The notes beneath the pieces were generated by a model. It saw only the letters and a list, made by a program, of their open reading frames with translations, was not told the DNA's origin and made no database searches. From positions 1 to 64,000 of the forward strand of contig JBEKBH010000002.1 in the NCBI GenBank assembly GCA_050015495.1: 64,000 nucleotides of DNA, written 5' to 3'. Source of the stretch: Palsa-1439 sp050015495 (GTDB lineage Bacteria; Verrucomicrobiota; Verrucomicrobiia; Palsa-1439). How positions within the stretch are numbered: the first letter of the stretch is position 1; every line of letters starts with the position of its first letter. A program made the position numbers and the translations under genes. This document shows positions 51,581-61,163 of the stretch, in pieces.

Positions 51581-52918
51581 TTACTCGCCGCCCGGAGGAG
51601 CCGGTATAGGCGGGACAGCGCCGTCCAAGCCCGTGCCCTGAACATTGTTCGTCGTCAGTAATAGACCGTGAAAACCGGTAACATTGATTCCAAACAAAGC
51701 CACATTCGTCATGTTGGCCAGCGTGATGCCGTTGCTGCAGGTGCCGGTGACGTTGGAAATGGACAGGCCATCCAGTGGCCGTTCGGGCGGAATATTCTGC
51801 GCGGGCACGAGATCTCTGACATTGTGCACGCGGATATTGCTGAAACTGATGTTGCGGACGCGCGACCACTTCTCCACCGCGCCGGGCACGGGTTCGCTCG
51901 CCTGGATGCCCTTCTTCAGCAGGTCAATGGCGAGAAACGTGCGGGCGTTGTTCAAGGTGATGTTGTTGCCCGTAATGTTTTCGATAAAACCGCCGCGTCC
52001 CTCCCGGCTCTTGATGGAGATCCCATTTTGCCGGCCCGAGATCAGGCAATCCTCGACGCGCACGTTGCGGATCCCGCCGGACATTTCCGAGCCGATCCCC
52101 AGCCCGGCGAAGATGCTGCTGAACAGCGTGCAGTCCTTGATGACGACGTTGTCCGTGGGCCGGCCGAGGCGCACGGCCTCCATCCCGCGCCCCGACTTGA
52201 GCGCGATGGCGTCATCGCCGGTGTCGATGTTGCAGTGATCGATCAGCACGTCCTGGCAGGAATCTACGTCGATGCCGTCGCCGTTGAAATTGACGGAGCG
52301 AATGGTGAGGTTGCGTGCGCGGAGATTCTGGCAGAACAACGGATGAATCGACCAGAGCTGCTGGTACTGCGTTGTGAAGCCATCGAGGACGACGTTGGTG
52401 CCGTTGGCCAGCTCGATCAGCACGGGACCGCGCGGCCGGCGGAGGCTGCTGACGCTGATCGGCGGCCCGAAGATCGAGCCGGGGCCAGCAATGGTGACAT
52501 GGTCCGCCTTCTCGGACGAAATGAGAGCGCGATGGCCCTGGGCAAATTCGCCCTCCCAACGGACGCGCACCAGCGGGTAATCATCGATGTCCGGGCTGCC
52601 CGTGAGGTTCGCCCTCGCTTCCAGCTTCAGCGTCGTGTTTGAACCGACGACGATGCTGCCGATCAAATAATTGCCCGCCGGCACAACGACGGTACCGCCG
52701 CCGGCGGACGCGCAGGCATCGAGCGCTTTTTGCACCGCAGCGGTGTCCTTGGTGTGTCCGTCGCCCTTGGCGCCGCAATCGCGGACGCTCCAGGAGTTCG
52801 TGGACGCGAGAGACGACGATGAGTTGGTGGACGGATCAGCCGCCTGACACAATGTACAAGCGACAAGGAGCGCGACGCCCCAGATAGCTGCACGAGTCAT
52901 TGGCAGTCGGATTTGCAT
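51581..52918 (-). CDS. Secreted GH28 polygalacturonase-like enzyme
   Basis: 445 residues with a signal peptide (to about residue 26, LLVACTLCQA). A pectin-lyase-like right-handed beta helix follows from WSVRDCGAKGDGHTKDTAAVQKALDACASAGGGTVVVPAGNYL. The GH28 catalytic line-up is visible: FNGDGIDVDS (first Asp), TGDDAIALKSG (catalytic Asp pair) and ISIKS. The usual GHG reads GIGSE, as in some exo-acting and rhamnogalacturonan-type members. It would hydrolyse galacturonic-acid polymers in pectin. Confidence 0.85.
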   Translation of the reverse strand: MQIRLPMTRAAIWGVALLVACTLCQAADPSTNSSSSLASTNSWSVRDCGAKGDGHTKDTAAVQKALDACASAGGGTVVVPAGNYLIGSIVVGSNTTLKLEARANLTGSPDIDDYPLVRVRWEGEFAQGHRALISSEKADHVTIAGPGSIFGPPISVSSLRRPRGPVLIELANGTNVVLDGFTTQYQQLWSIHPLFCQNLRARNLTIRSVNFNGDGIDVDSCQDVLIDHCNIDTGDDAIALKSGRGMEAVRLGRPTDNVVIKDCTLFSSIFAGLGIGSEMSGGIRNVRVEDCLISGRQNGISIKSREGRGGFIENITGNNITLNNARTFLAIDLLKKGIQASEPVPGAVEKWSRVRNISFSNIRVHNVRDLVPAQNIPPERPLDGLSISNVTGTCSNGITLANMTNVALFGINVTGFHGLLLTTNNVQGTGLDGAVPPIPAPPGGE

Positions 52919-53063
52919 GATGCGGTACCCGCCAAACGGTTATCAGCTTATCGGAGCGGATGACAAGACCAAAGCGGCGGTTCAGGAAGGCCCTCGCGCG
53001 GATCGGATTGCGTTGCCTGACGGATTGGGTATGATTCCTCGCGGTTTGCGGAAAGCGACGCCC

Positions 53064-53459
53064 ATGAAAGAGTTTACTGTTCGGACAAACAGTCACACGG
53101 AATTCTGCGAGATAACGGACAGACTGCAAGAGGCTGTCGACGAAAGCGGAGTCAAAGAAGGCGTCTGCGTGGCTTTCGTTCCGCACACGACCGCGGGGAT
53201 CACGATCAATGAAAATGCGGATCCCGATGTGGTGTCGGACATGATTTATGCGCTTGAGAAGGCCGTTCCTTGGAAAGATTCGCATTACCGGCATGGGGAA
53301 GGCAACACGGCGGCGCACGTCAAATCGAGCATGATGGGGCACAGCGTGCACGTGCCGGTGCGCGGCGGCAAACTCCAGTTCGGCACATGGCAAGGCGTGT
53401 ACCTTTGCGAATTTGACGGACCACGGAGCCGCAACCTGTGGGTGACGGTCATCGGGTAG
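53064..53459 (+). CDS. YjbQ/UPF0047 family protein
   Basis: 131 residues covering the whole YjbQ family: MKEFTVRTNSHTEFCEITDRLQEAVDESGVKEG, VAFVPHTTAGITINENADPDV and GEGNTAAHVKSSMMGHSVHVPV, with the conserved histidines. These proteins have a weak thiamine-phosphate synthase activity and an unclear main role. ATG 53064 was chosen as the family start; the longer frame to 52917 lies upstream. Confidence 0.9.
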   Translation: MKEFTVRTNSHTEFCEITDRLQEAVDESGVKEGVCVAFVPHTTAGITINENADPDVVSDMIYALEKAVPWKDSHYRHGEGNTAAHVKSSMMGHSVHVPVRGGKLQFGTWQGVYLCEFDGPRSRNLWVTVIG

Positions 53460-53492
53460 CCACGGTTGATCGAGCGCGACGTCGAGAAAGTC

Positions 53493-54194
53493 TTACCGTG
53501 AAGCCTTCTGGCCGTAGCTGGCATCACGGCCATGCTTGCGGAGGAAATGCTTGTCGAGCAGTGCGCGCTGCATCGGCTTGATTGACGGTTTTATGCGAAG
53601 GGTTTCGCTCGCCAGTCGCGCCAGGTGTTCGAGCACGACCGCGTTCTCAACGGCCTTGTCGATGGTCGCGCCCCAGGCAAACGGCGCGTGGCTGGCCACC
53701 AGCACGCCGGGGAAGTGAAGCGGATCGGCTTTCTTGAATTTCTCCACAATCACGCGCCCCGTGTTCGCTTCGTAGTCCTGCTTGATTTCCCTGGCGGTGA
53801 GCAGGCGCGTGCACGGCACCGCGCCATGGAAATAGTCGGCATGGGTCGTTCCGAGGGCGGGTAGTTCGCGGCGCGCCTGCGCCCACGCCGTGGCGTACAG
53901 GCTATGCGTGTGAACGATGCCGCCGATTTCCGCGAACGCGCGATACAACACCAGGTGCGTCGGCGTATCCGAACTGGGCCGCAGATCACCTTCGACGACC
54001 CGGGCCGTTTCCAGCGAGACGACCACCATGTGTTCGGGAGTCATCGCGTCGTACGGCACACCCGAAGGCTTGATCACCAAATGGCCGCTCGCACGGTCCA
54101 CGCCGCTGGCGTTGCCCCAGGTCTGGACGACCAGTCCCTCGCGAACCAGTTGTCGGTTTGCTTCGCAGACTTTCTGTTTCAGTTGTTCGAGCAT
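53493..54194 (-). CDS. araD: L-ribulose-5-phosphate 4-epimerase
   Basis: 233 residues of the class II aldolase/epimerase fold: LVVQTWGNASGVDRASGHLVIKPSGVPYD, SSDTPTHLVLYRAF and the zinc histidines in GGIVHTHSLYATAWA and the later His of GVLVASHAPFAWG. It converts L-ribulose-5-phosphate to D-xylulose-5-phosphate, the last step before the pentose phosphate pathway. ATG 54194 was chosen (MLEQLKQKV); the frame upstream overlaps araB. It is the last gene of the pentose operon. Confidence 0.93.
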   Translation of the reverse strand: MLEQLKQKVCEANRQLVREGLVVQTWGNASGVDRASGHLVIKPSGVPYDAMTPEHMVVVSLETARVVEGDLRPSSDTPTHLVLYRAFAEIGGIVHTHSLYATAWAQARRELPALGTTHADYFHGAVPCTRLLTAREIKQDYEANTGRVIVEKFKKADPLHFPGVLVASHAPFAWGATIDKAVENAVVLEHLARLASETLRIKPSIKPMQRALLDKHFLRKHGRDASYGQKASR

Positions 54195-54219
54195 GGTGTT
54201 GTCGTGGCGGATGAGGGTT

Positions 54220-55893
54220 CTAATGCCTGACTCGCGCACGAATCTCCAGCAGTTTCTTCATCACATCGTGCAGGTTTCCGTTCCACTCGCGTGTGCCGAA
54301 GGCGTCGTGCAGCGCGCGGTACAGCGGATATAATTCGCGATATACGGCATGCGCCTGCGGGTTTGGCTTGAAAACCCGCTTTTTCACACCGGTCATCGCG
54401 TTCTGGGCCTGGGTGTAGTCTTGGTACGCTCCGGCCACGACGGCGCCGGCGACAGCCGCGCCGAGCGCGCACGTCTGCGCCGAGCGCGAGATTTTCATGG
54501 GACGGCCCGTCACATCGGCGTAGATTTGCATGACGACGGGATTCTTCTCGGCGATGCCCCCGCAGTTGACGATCTGCTCGACCTTGACGCCGTATTCCTC
54601 GAATCGGTTGATGATCGTCAGGGCGCCGAACGCGGTGGCTTCGATCAGCGCGCGGTACATCTCCGCGGGCGTCGTGTACAGCGTTTGGCCAATCAACAAG
54701 CCGGTGAGCCGTTGATCGACAAGGATGGTGCGATTCCCGTTGTTCCAATCGAGCGCCAGAAGACCCGACTCGCCCGGTTTCAGTTCCGCGGCCTCCTTGG
54801 TCAGGGTTTCGTGCGAGCCGCGTCGTCCGTTTGGCTGGATGTAATTCACAAACCAGTTGAAGATATCGCCAACCGCCGATTGTCCCGCTTCCAATCCATA
54901 ATACCCCGGCAACACACTGCCGTTGACGATGCCACAGAGGCCGGGAATGTCCGCGAGATGTTGGCTGACCGGCGCGAGCATGATGTCGCAGGTGCTGGTG
55001 CCGATGATTTTGACCAACGTGCCCGGCGCGATCCCCGCGCCAATGGCGCCCAAATGGGCGTCGAATGCGCCGACCGCCACGGGAATCCCTTTGGCCAGAC
55101 CGGTGCGTCTGGCCCAATCCGCCGTCAGCCCGCCGACCGCGCGTTCGATGGTGTGGGCCTTCGCCGGGAGCCGGGTGCGAAGTTCGCCGAGCCGGGGATG
55201 CAGCGAACCGAGAAACTCGGCGTCGGGATAACCGCCCCATGTCTCGTTGTACATCGCCTTGTGGCCGGCCGCGCAAACGCCGACCGTCAACTTGTCGGGC
55301 GCTTCCGTTCCCGTCAGCATGGCCGGAATCCAGTCGGCGATCTCGACCCACGTGTACGCCACGTCGAATACATCCGGCGATGTGTGCAGGCAGTGAAGGA
55401 TTTTGCTGAAGAACCATTCACTGGAGTATGTGCCGCCGCACTTCGCGAGGTAGTGCGGGCGCATCTCCATTGCGGCTCCGGTAATCTCCGCGGCTTCGAG
55501 CACGCCGGTATGGTCCTTCCACAACCAGGCCATGGCGGCGAGATTTTTGGAAAATCGTTTGTCGAACGCCAGCGCCCGGCCACGGGCGTCGACCGGCATC
55601 GGCGTGCTGCCCGTGGTATCGACGCCGAGGCCGACGACATGGTCAGCCTTGAAGCCGCTGACATTGCGTCTGGCCTGCGCCAGCGCCTTCTGGATCGTGA
55701 TCTCCGCGCCGTCGAGGTAGTCGGCTGGATGTTGCCGCGCCAGGTTCGGGTCGCGTGAGAGGATCACACCCTGCGAGCCGTGGGCGTACTGCCAAACGGC
55801 GGTGCCGACCTCGCGTCCATCACATACGTCGACGATCAGCGCGCGGACGGAATTCGTCCCGTAATCCAAGCCGATGGAGTAACTCGCGCGCAC
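54220..55893 (-). CDS. araB: Ribulokinase
   Basis: 557 residues of the FGGY kinase family. The phosphate-1 motif is IGLDYGTNSVRALIVD. The C-terminal signature (about 450-490) runs through IVNCGGIAEKNPVVMQIYADV and SAQTCALGAAVAGAVVAG. It phosphorylates L-ribulose with ATP. The gaps to the dehydrogenase upstream (14 bases) and araD downstream (25 bases) support a single transcript. Confidence 0.93.
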   Translation of the reverse strand: MRASYSIGLDYGTNSVRALIVDVCDGREVGTAVWQYAHGSQGVILSRDPNLARQHPADYLDGAEITIQKALAQARRNVSGFKADHVVGLGVDTTGSTPMPVDARGRALAFDKRFSKNLAAMAWLWKDHTGVLEAAEITGAAMEMRPHYLAKCGGTYSSEWFFSKILHCLHTSPDVFDVAYTWVEIADWIPAMLTGTEAPDKLTVGVCAAGHKAMYNETWGGYPDAEFLGSLHPRLGELRTRLPAKAHTIERAVGGLTADWARRTGLAKGIPVAVGAFDAHLGAIGAGIAPGTLVKIIGTSTCDIMLAPVSQHLADIPGLCGIVNGSVLPGYYGLEAGQSAVGDIFNWFVNYIQPNGRRGSHETLTKEAAELKPGESGLLALDWNNGNRTILVDQRLTGLLIGQTLYTTPAEMYRALIEATAFGALTIINRFEEYGVKVEQIVNCGGIAEKNPVVMQIYADVTGRPMKISRSAQTCALGAAVAGAVVAGAYQDYTQAQNAMTGVKKRVFKPNPQAHAVYRELYPLYRALHDAFGTREWNGNLHDVMKKLLEIRARVRH

Positions 55894-55907
55894 GGGAAAA
55901 TTCCGGC

Positions 55908-57026
55908 CTACGGCTTCACGATAATCTTGACCACATTGTCCTTGTAGGCGGAATTCAGGGCAAAGGCCTCGGCCACGTTGTTCAGCGGAACGCGATGGGT
56001 GACGAGAGAAAGGACGTTCACCTTGCCGGATTCAACCAGGCGAATGGCCCGCGGGTAGGTGTGCTTCATGCGGCGGCTGAAAACGATCGTCAAACCTTTG
56101 CGACGCGCCGTGGAGTGCGAGAACGCGCAACGATCCTCGGACGGGATGCCCACTAGGACGACGCGACCACCGGGGCGTGCGAGTTCAATGGCCTGTTCGA
56201 TGGCCGGGCCACCCCACGCGGCTTCGATGGCCACGTCCACCTCTCCGCGAACCGCCAGGGGTTTCGCCCCCATTTTGGCGGTAATCATAAGACGCCCCGG
56301 CAACGGGTCCCGGACGAAGATTTCCCCGGCTCCCGCCAGCTTGGCGGCCTGCACGAGCAGCAGTCCAATTGGGCCGGCGCCGAGGATGGCGACGCGGTCG
56401 CCCAACCGGATTTTGGCGAGGTCGGCGGCGTGGAGCGCGACGCCGAGCGGTTCGAGCAGGGCGGCCGCTTCGTCGTCGATGGAGTCCGGCACGGGAAAGC
56501 AGGTGCGGGCCGGCACGATCATAAATTCGCGCAGGCTTCCGTCGTCGGGATACAAACCGCAGAAGTGAAGGCGTCGGCAAAGGTTCGGATGTCCGGCGTC
56601 GCAGAGGTCGCAATGGTGGCACGGATGCGCCGGGTCGACGGCCACGCGCGTGCCGGCGCGCAATTCCTCGACGCCGCTGCCGATCGCTTCGATGACGCCG
56701 GCAAATTCGTGGCCGAGAATGAGTGGGGATTTGAGGACGGTATCACCGATGCGAGCATCAGCGAACGTATGCAGATCGCTGCCACAGATACCGGTGGCCG
56801 TGACGCGCAACAGGACGTTGCCGGGACTTGGATTGCCGGGGTGGGGGACACGCTCGATGCGAATATCGCGCGGGCCGTACAAGCGCGCCGCGAGCATGGG
56901 ACGCGGCGATGACCCCGCCTTTGCCAAAGGAGCCGCGGATAAAGTGCGGGCCATCGGGGACGGAGCTCGCGCGGAAACCGTCGGTTTCGCGATTGTTTTG
57001 GCGCGTCGCACTGTGGATCGATTCAT
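55908..57026 (-). CDS. Zinc-dependent medium-chain alcohol/polyol dehydrogenase
   Basis: 372 residues if started at 57026. The catalytic zinc Cys is in GICGSDLHTF, with GHEFAG after it; the structural zinc cysteines are in CHHCDLCDAGHPNLC; the cofactor site is VAILGAGPIGLLLVQAAKLAG. It resembles sorbitol/L-iditol and L-threonine dehydrogenases. I kept 57026 because AGGA lies 10 bases upstream and the gap to araA is 13 bases. However, family similarity begins only at Met44 (56897), so a 329-residue form is plausible. Lying between araA and araB, it may oxidise a pentose or pentitol. Confidence 0.83.
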   Translation of the reverse strand: MNRSTVRRAKTIAKPTVSARAPSPMARTLSAAPLAKAGSSPRPMLAARLYGPRDIRIERVPHPGNPSPGNVLLRVTATGICGSDLHTFADARIGDTVLKSPLILGHEFAGVIEAIGSGVEELRAGTRVAVDPAHPCHHCDLCDAGHPNLCRRLHFCGLYPDDGSLREFMIVPARTCFPVPDSIDDEAAALLEPLGVALHAADLAKIRLGDRVAILGAGPIGLLLVQAAKLAGAGEIFVRDPLPGRLMITAKMGAKPLAVRGEVDVAIEAAWGGPAIEQAIELARPGGRVVLVGIPSEDRCAFSHSTARRKGLTIVFSRRMKHTYPRAIRLVESGKVNVLSLVTHRVPLNNVAEAFALNSAYKDNVVKIIVKP

Positions 57027-57039
57027 TACCAGTTGATCC

Positions 57040-58554
57040 TTACATTCTTCCCAGTCCCGGCGCGAGGTGATAATAGATTTCGTTGGCGCGCAATTGCTGC
57101 TGGAAGGCGCGCAATTCCGTTTTGGCGTCGATCACGTCGATTTCCAGACCGGCCATTGCCGCGAAGTCTTCCATGTGCTCGGCGGTGACGGCGTAACTAA
57201 ACCCGGTGTGGTGCGCGCCGCCGGCATGAATCCACGCCGCGCAAGCGGTTTTGAAATCGGGCCGGCATTTCCAGATGGCGCGGGCGACCGGCAGTTTCGG
57301 CAACAGTTTCGGCGGTTTGACCACGTCCACTTCATTTACGAGCAGACGGAAGCGGTTGCCGAGGTCGATGATGGAGGCGTTGATCGCGGGGCCGGCCGGC
57401 GCATTGAACACGAGGCGAACCGGATCCTCTTTGCCGCCGATACTGAGCGGATGAATTTCCAGAGACGGTTTGTTCGCGGCGATGGATTCACAGATCTCGA
57501 GCATGTGCGCGCCAAGAACGAGATGTCCGTCGGGGTGAAGATGGTACGTGTAATCCTCCATAAACGACGTGCCGCCCGGGAGATCGGCGGCCATCACTTT
57601 CATGGCGCGGACCAGGGCGCAGGTTTTCCAATCGCCTTCCGCGCCGAAGCCGTAACCGTCGGCCATCAACCGTTGCACGGCGAGACCCGGCAATTGTTTC
57701 AAGCCATGCAGGTCCTCGAACGTGGTGGTGAATCCTTTGAATTCACCGCTCTTCAGGAAGGCGCGGAGACCGAGTTCGATACGCGCGCCGTCGCGGAGCG
57801 ATTCATGGCGCGGACCGCCTTGGCGAAGTTCTTTGGCAACATCGTAGCGTTGCTCGTATTCGTCGCACAGACGCGACACGGCGTTGTTGCCAACATCATT
57901 AACGGCCTTCACGAGGTCGCCGACACCGTACCCATTAACCGCGTAGCCGAATCTGGCCTCCGCGGTGACCTTGTCACCTTCGGTGACCGCAACCTGACGC
58001 ATATTATCGCCGAAACGGCAGAACCTCGCGCCCTGCCAGTCGTGCCAGGCCCGCGCGGCACGCATCCAGGCGACGACGCGATCCTGAACCTCTGAGTCCG
58101 ACCAATGGCCAACGACGACCTTGCGATTCAGCCGCAGACGCGTGTGAATGAACCCCGCTTCGCGGTCGCCGTGGGCGGATTGGTTGAGGTTCATGAAATC
58201 CATGTCGATCTCGCCCCAGGGCAGGTCGCGACCAAATTGCGTGTGGAGATGTAGAAACGGCTTATCCAAAGCGGCGAGACCGCCGATCCACATTTTCGAC
58301 GGCGAGAACGTATGCATCCACAGGATCAAGCCCGCGCATTTGGGAGCGTGATTGGCGTCGAGACAGAGCTGGCGGATGGCCTCGGGCGCGGTGAGCACGG
58401 GCTTGAACACGATCTTCAACGGCAGGCGCTTGGTGCCGTTCAATTCCTCGACGATCTTGCGCGAATTGGCGGCGACCTTTTTCAGCACGGCCTCGCCGTA
58501 CATGTGCTGGCTGCCGGTGACGTACCAGATTTCGACGGGATCGAGGTTCTTCAC
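57040..58554 (-). CDS. araA: L-arabinose isomerase
   Basis: 504 residues, the length of the family (about 500). It starts EIWYVTGSQHMYGEAVLKKVAANSRKI, typical of AraA, and has the metal-binding EDYTYHL and later HHTGFSYAVT segments. It interconverts L-arabinose and L-ribulose. It follows xylA by 14 bases and precedes the dehydrogenase, araB and araD, giving the whole arabinose branch in one operon. Confidence 0.95.
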   Translation of the reverse strand: MKNLDPVEIWYVTGSQHMYGEAVLKKVAANSRKIVEELNGTKRLPLKIVFKPVLTAPEAIRQLCLDANHAPKCAGLILWMHTFSPSKMWIGGLAALDKPFLHLHTQFGRDLPWGEIDMDFMNLNQSAHGDREAGFIHTRLRLNRKVVVGHWSDSEVQDRVVAWMRAARAWHDWQGARFCRFGDNMRQVAVTEGDKVTAEARFGYAVNGYGVGDLVKAVNDVGNNAVSRLCDEYEQRYDVAKELRQGGPRHESLRDGARIELGLRAFLKSGEFKGFTTTFEDLHGLKQLPGLAVQRLMADGYGFGAEGDWKTCALVRAMKVMAADLPGGTSFMEDYTYHLHPDGHLVLGAHMLEICESIAANKPSLEIHPLSIGGKEDPVRLVFNAPAGPAINASIIDLGNRFRLLVNEVDVVKPPKLLPKLPVARAIWKCRPDFKTACAAWIHAGGAHHTGFSYAVTAEHMEDFAAMAGLEIDVIDAKTELRAFQQQLRANEIYYHLAPGLGRM

Positions 58555-58568
58555 AAGTGATCTCCTGC

Positions 58569-59885
58569 TCAGATAAACTCGTTGAGGATGTTTTCCAGCA
58601 ACTCCTGGTGACCGCTCGTGTTTGCGCCGGCGTCGCCGTTCCGAAGCGCGTAGGCTTCGAGTTCCTTCAAGCCGGCCTTGCCATTCTCGATGTCGCGGCC
58701 GATCCCCTTATCCCAGGAGGCGTACCGTTCTCTGACGAATTTGGCGAGGCGACCGTCTTTACGGATCGCGGCAGCGATTTTCAGCCCGCGCGCGAAGGCG
58801 TCCATGCCACCGATGTGGGCGTGGAACAAATCCACCGGCTCGAAGCTCTCGCGGCGCACCTTGGCGTCGAAGTTCAGGCCGCCGGTCGTGAACCCGCCCA
58901 TGCCGAGGACCACGAGCATGATCTGCGTCGTCAGGTAAATGTCGGTTGGGAACTGGTCCGTGTCCCACCCGAGCAACTCATCACCGCGGTTGGCATCGAT
59001 CGATCCCAGTTTGCCGGCGGAAGCGGCGACGGTGAGTTCGTGCACCATCGTATGGCCGGCCAGCGTGGCGTGGTTGGTTTCGATGTTGAGTTGGAAATCG
59101 TCGAGCAGGTCGTACTCGCGCAGGAAATTCAGGCAGGCCCCTGCATCGGAATCGTATTGATGTTTCGTCGGCTCTTTCGGTTTGGGCTCGATATAGAACC
59201 GGCCCTTGAAACCGATGGACTTCTTGTAGTCCACCGCCATGTGCAGGAACTTCGCCAGGTGTTCCTGTTCGCGCTTGAGGTTGGTGTTGAGGAGCGTGGA
59301 GTACCCCTCGCGTCCGCCCCAGAAGACATAAGCCGCGCCGCCGAGCTCGTGCGTGACTTCGATAGCTTTTTTGACCTGTGCGGCGGCAAACGCAAACACG
59401 TCGGCGTTGCAGCTTGTCGCCGCGCCGTGGACGTAGCGCGGATTCGAGAAGAGGTTGGCGGTGCCCCAAAGCAGCCGGACGCCGGTGCGTTGCTGTTCTT
59501 CCTTCAGGGTTTTCACGACGGCGTCGAGGTTCTTGTTGGTCTCGCGCAGGTCCCGGCCTTCGGGCGCGACGTCGCGGTCGTGGAAGCAATAAAACGGCGC
59601 GCCGAGTTTCTCGATGAACTCGAACGCGGCCCGGACGCGGCGCTGGGCGTTGACAACGGAATTCGAACCGTCATCCCAGGGGCGGACGGCGGTGCCGACG
59701 CCAAACGGATCGGTCAGCGGGTTGCGAAACGTGTGCCAGTAGCACACGGCGAAGCGCAACTGATCGCGCAGCGGTTTGCCGTCGAGTTTCTCGGCGGCAT
59801 GGTAGTGCTTGAACGCGAGCGGATTCTTCGACTTCGGCCCCTCGAATTCGATTTTCGGAACGTCGGAGAAAGCTTGTGTCGTCAT
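58569..59885 (-). CDS. xylA: Xylose isomerase
   Basis: 438 residues of the class II xylose isomerase type. Catalytic and metal residues are in FYCFHDRDVAPEG, VFWGGREGY, KGRFYIEPKPKEPTKHQYDSD and LNIETNHATLAGHT. It interconverts D-xylose and D-xylulose; no xylulokinase gene is in view, so phosphorylation must come from elsewhere or from AraB acting loosely. ATG 59885 was chosen with GCAGGGG upstream; the longer frame to 60047 has no family similarity. It is first in the pentose operon. Confidence 0.95.
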   Translation of the reverse strand: MTTQAFSDVPKIEFEGPKSKNPLAFKHYHAAEKLDGKPLRDQLRFAVCYWHTFRNPLTDPFGVGTAVRPWDDGSNSVVNAQRRVRAAFEFIEKLGAPFYCFHDRDVAPEGRDLRETNKNLDAVVKTLKEEQQRTGVRLLWGTANLFSNPRYVHGAATSCNADVFAFAAAQVKKAIEVTHELGGAAYVFWGGREGYSTLLNTNLKREQEHLAKFLHMAVDYKKSIGFKGRFYIEPKPKEPTKHQYDSDAGACLNFLREYDLLDDFQLNIETNHATLAGHTMVHELTVAASAGKLGSIDANRGDELLGWDTDQFPTDIYLTTQIMLVVLGMGGFTTGGLNFDAKVRRESFEPVDLFHAHIGGMDAFARGLKIAAAIRKDGRLAKFVRERYASWDKGIGRDIENGKAGLKELEAYALRNGDAGANTSGHQELLENILNEFI

Positions 59886-60709
59886 AATGGCCCCTGCCTG
59901 CCGCCGAAAGCCTGGTGGCGGGTCTGACTCGCACCGGGTCGGATTCGTTTGTGCCACAGACTGGCCATACCGGGCAACAGGTTTCTGAGACTGGCGGAAG
60001 ACGCTCGCTGGGCGCTCTCTCGGCTTCCGCGGAGGCGGGGAAAACAAGCGGCGTGATCGATTGGCGGGAGACAGACTTCAGGTTTCAGCCAGCGGCACCG
60101 GGCCGGACGTGAAGATCGCCCTCATAACGCCCTGGATGAGCTAAAACTGACCCCGTTTCCCTTGGACATCAAAGCCCGTATCCCACCCGGCTCATCCTTG
60201 CAGCCCTTCCCTCACTCCTTCACAATCACGGCCACGGCACCGGCGGTTGAATCTCAAGCTTTCAAACTACGAGAGCATGGTGGCGGACGACGGTGACATC
60301 GCGGGGGCGGAAATGTGACAATTCGGTGACGGTTTTATGGCGCGACGGAGACGGTTGTGTGACGGCGGCACTGCGGCAATCACTTTCCTCCTGTCGCCGT
60401 CGGGGGCGAATGCCTGCGAGATGCCCGGCGCTTTCGGGCTTGAGTTTGGGGCGTGGTTTTGTTCTGCTTCGCGCACGGAGCGGGCCGCGTGGTGGGTTGC
60501 GATCAGGATCTGGAGCGCGATACCCGTTTCCGCATTGAGCACAGGGCAGAGGTGCGCCTGGGTGACCCCCAAATGGCTGGCCGCGCGCGGTGGCGGTCAA
60601 CCGAGCCGGGTCATGTGCGCCCGCGCATGACCGCCTGCTATCACCGATTCGGGATATCCGACTGGCGATATTATCCGGCCAGTGAACATCTCTACTCCGA
60701 TATTCTCTG
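59886..60709. promoter_or_regulatory. 824-base gap between the pentose operon and its divergent regulator
   Basis: No supported gene. The right end holds several GATATT-type motifs before the regulator ATG: GGGATATCCG (about 60649), GGCGATATTATCC (about 60664) and CCGATATTCTCTG (about 60698), which may be binding sites for the XRE protein. Promoters for xylA and for the regulator should both lie here. Confidence 0.45.
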
Positions 60710-61099
60710 ATGGACACGTTCTCCAACCAATTACGGAAACTGCTGAGCGCGAAGCAATGGAACCAGTCGCGGGCGGCCAGCGAACTCGGCGTCACGCAAT
60801 CACAGATCAGCGATTATCTCAGCGGCAAGAGCGAGCCGTACCTGAGCACGGCGGTCGCGGTTGCGAAACGGCTCGGGATCACGCTGGATGAACTATCGGG
60901 CGTCGGCCCGTCGAGCCCGGTGGTTCGGGAAGAAATCGCCTTCTATGGGGCCGACGAGTCGTTCGGGGAGTGGGTCGAACGACTCAAGCGGCGCTGGCGG
61001 CGAAAGGGCGCATCGCACGCCGAGATGGAACTCGCCATCCGCATCCTGTTTCCCGACGAGGCGGACAGGGTCATCGAGTGGTTGAACGCGCAGCGGTAG
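60710..61099 (+). CDS. XRE-family helix-turn-helix regulator
   Basis: 129 residues. An N-terminal Cro/CI-type HTH (LRKLLSAKQWNQSRAASELGVTQSQISDYLSGKSEPYLSTAVAVAKRLGITLDEL, about residues 9-63) is followed by a charged helical tail (EWVERLKRRWRRKG...). It is divergent from the pentose operon but 824 bases away, so control of that operon is only a guess. Repeated GATATT motifs just before its ATG suggest self-regulation. Confidence 0.82.
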   Translation: MDTFSNQLRKLLSAKQWNQSRAASELGVTQSQISDYLSGKSEPYLSTAVAVAKRLGITLDELSGVGPSSPVVREEIAFYGADESFGEWVERLKRRWRRKGASHAEMELAIRILFPDEADRVIEWLNAQR

Positions 61100-61163
61100 G
61101 CCGAAGGCGTTGTCACAACGCAAGACCAGCAGAGGAGTGCATCGGGCTGGTTTCTGCCCGGCG

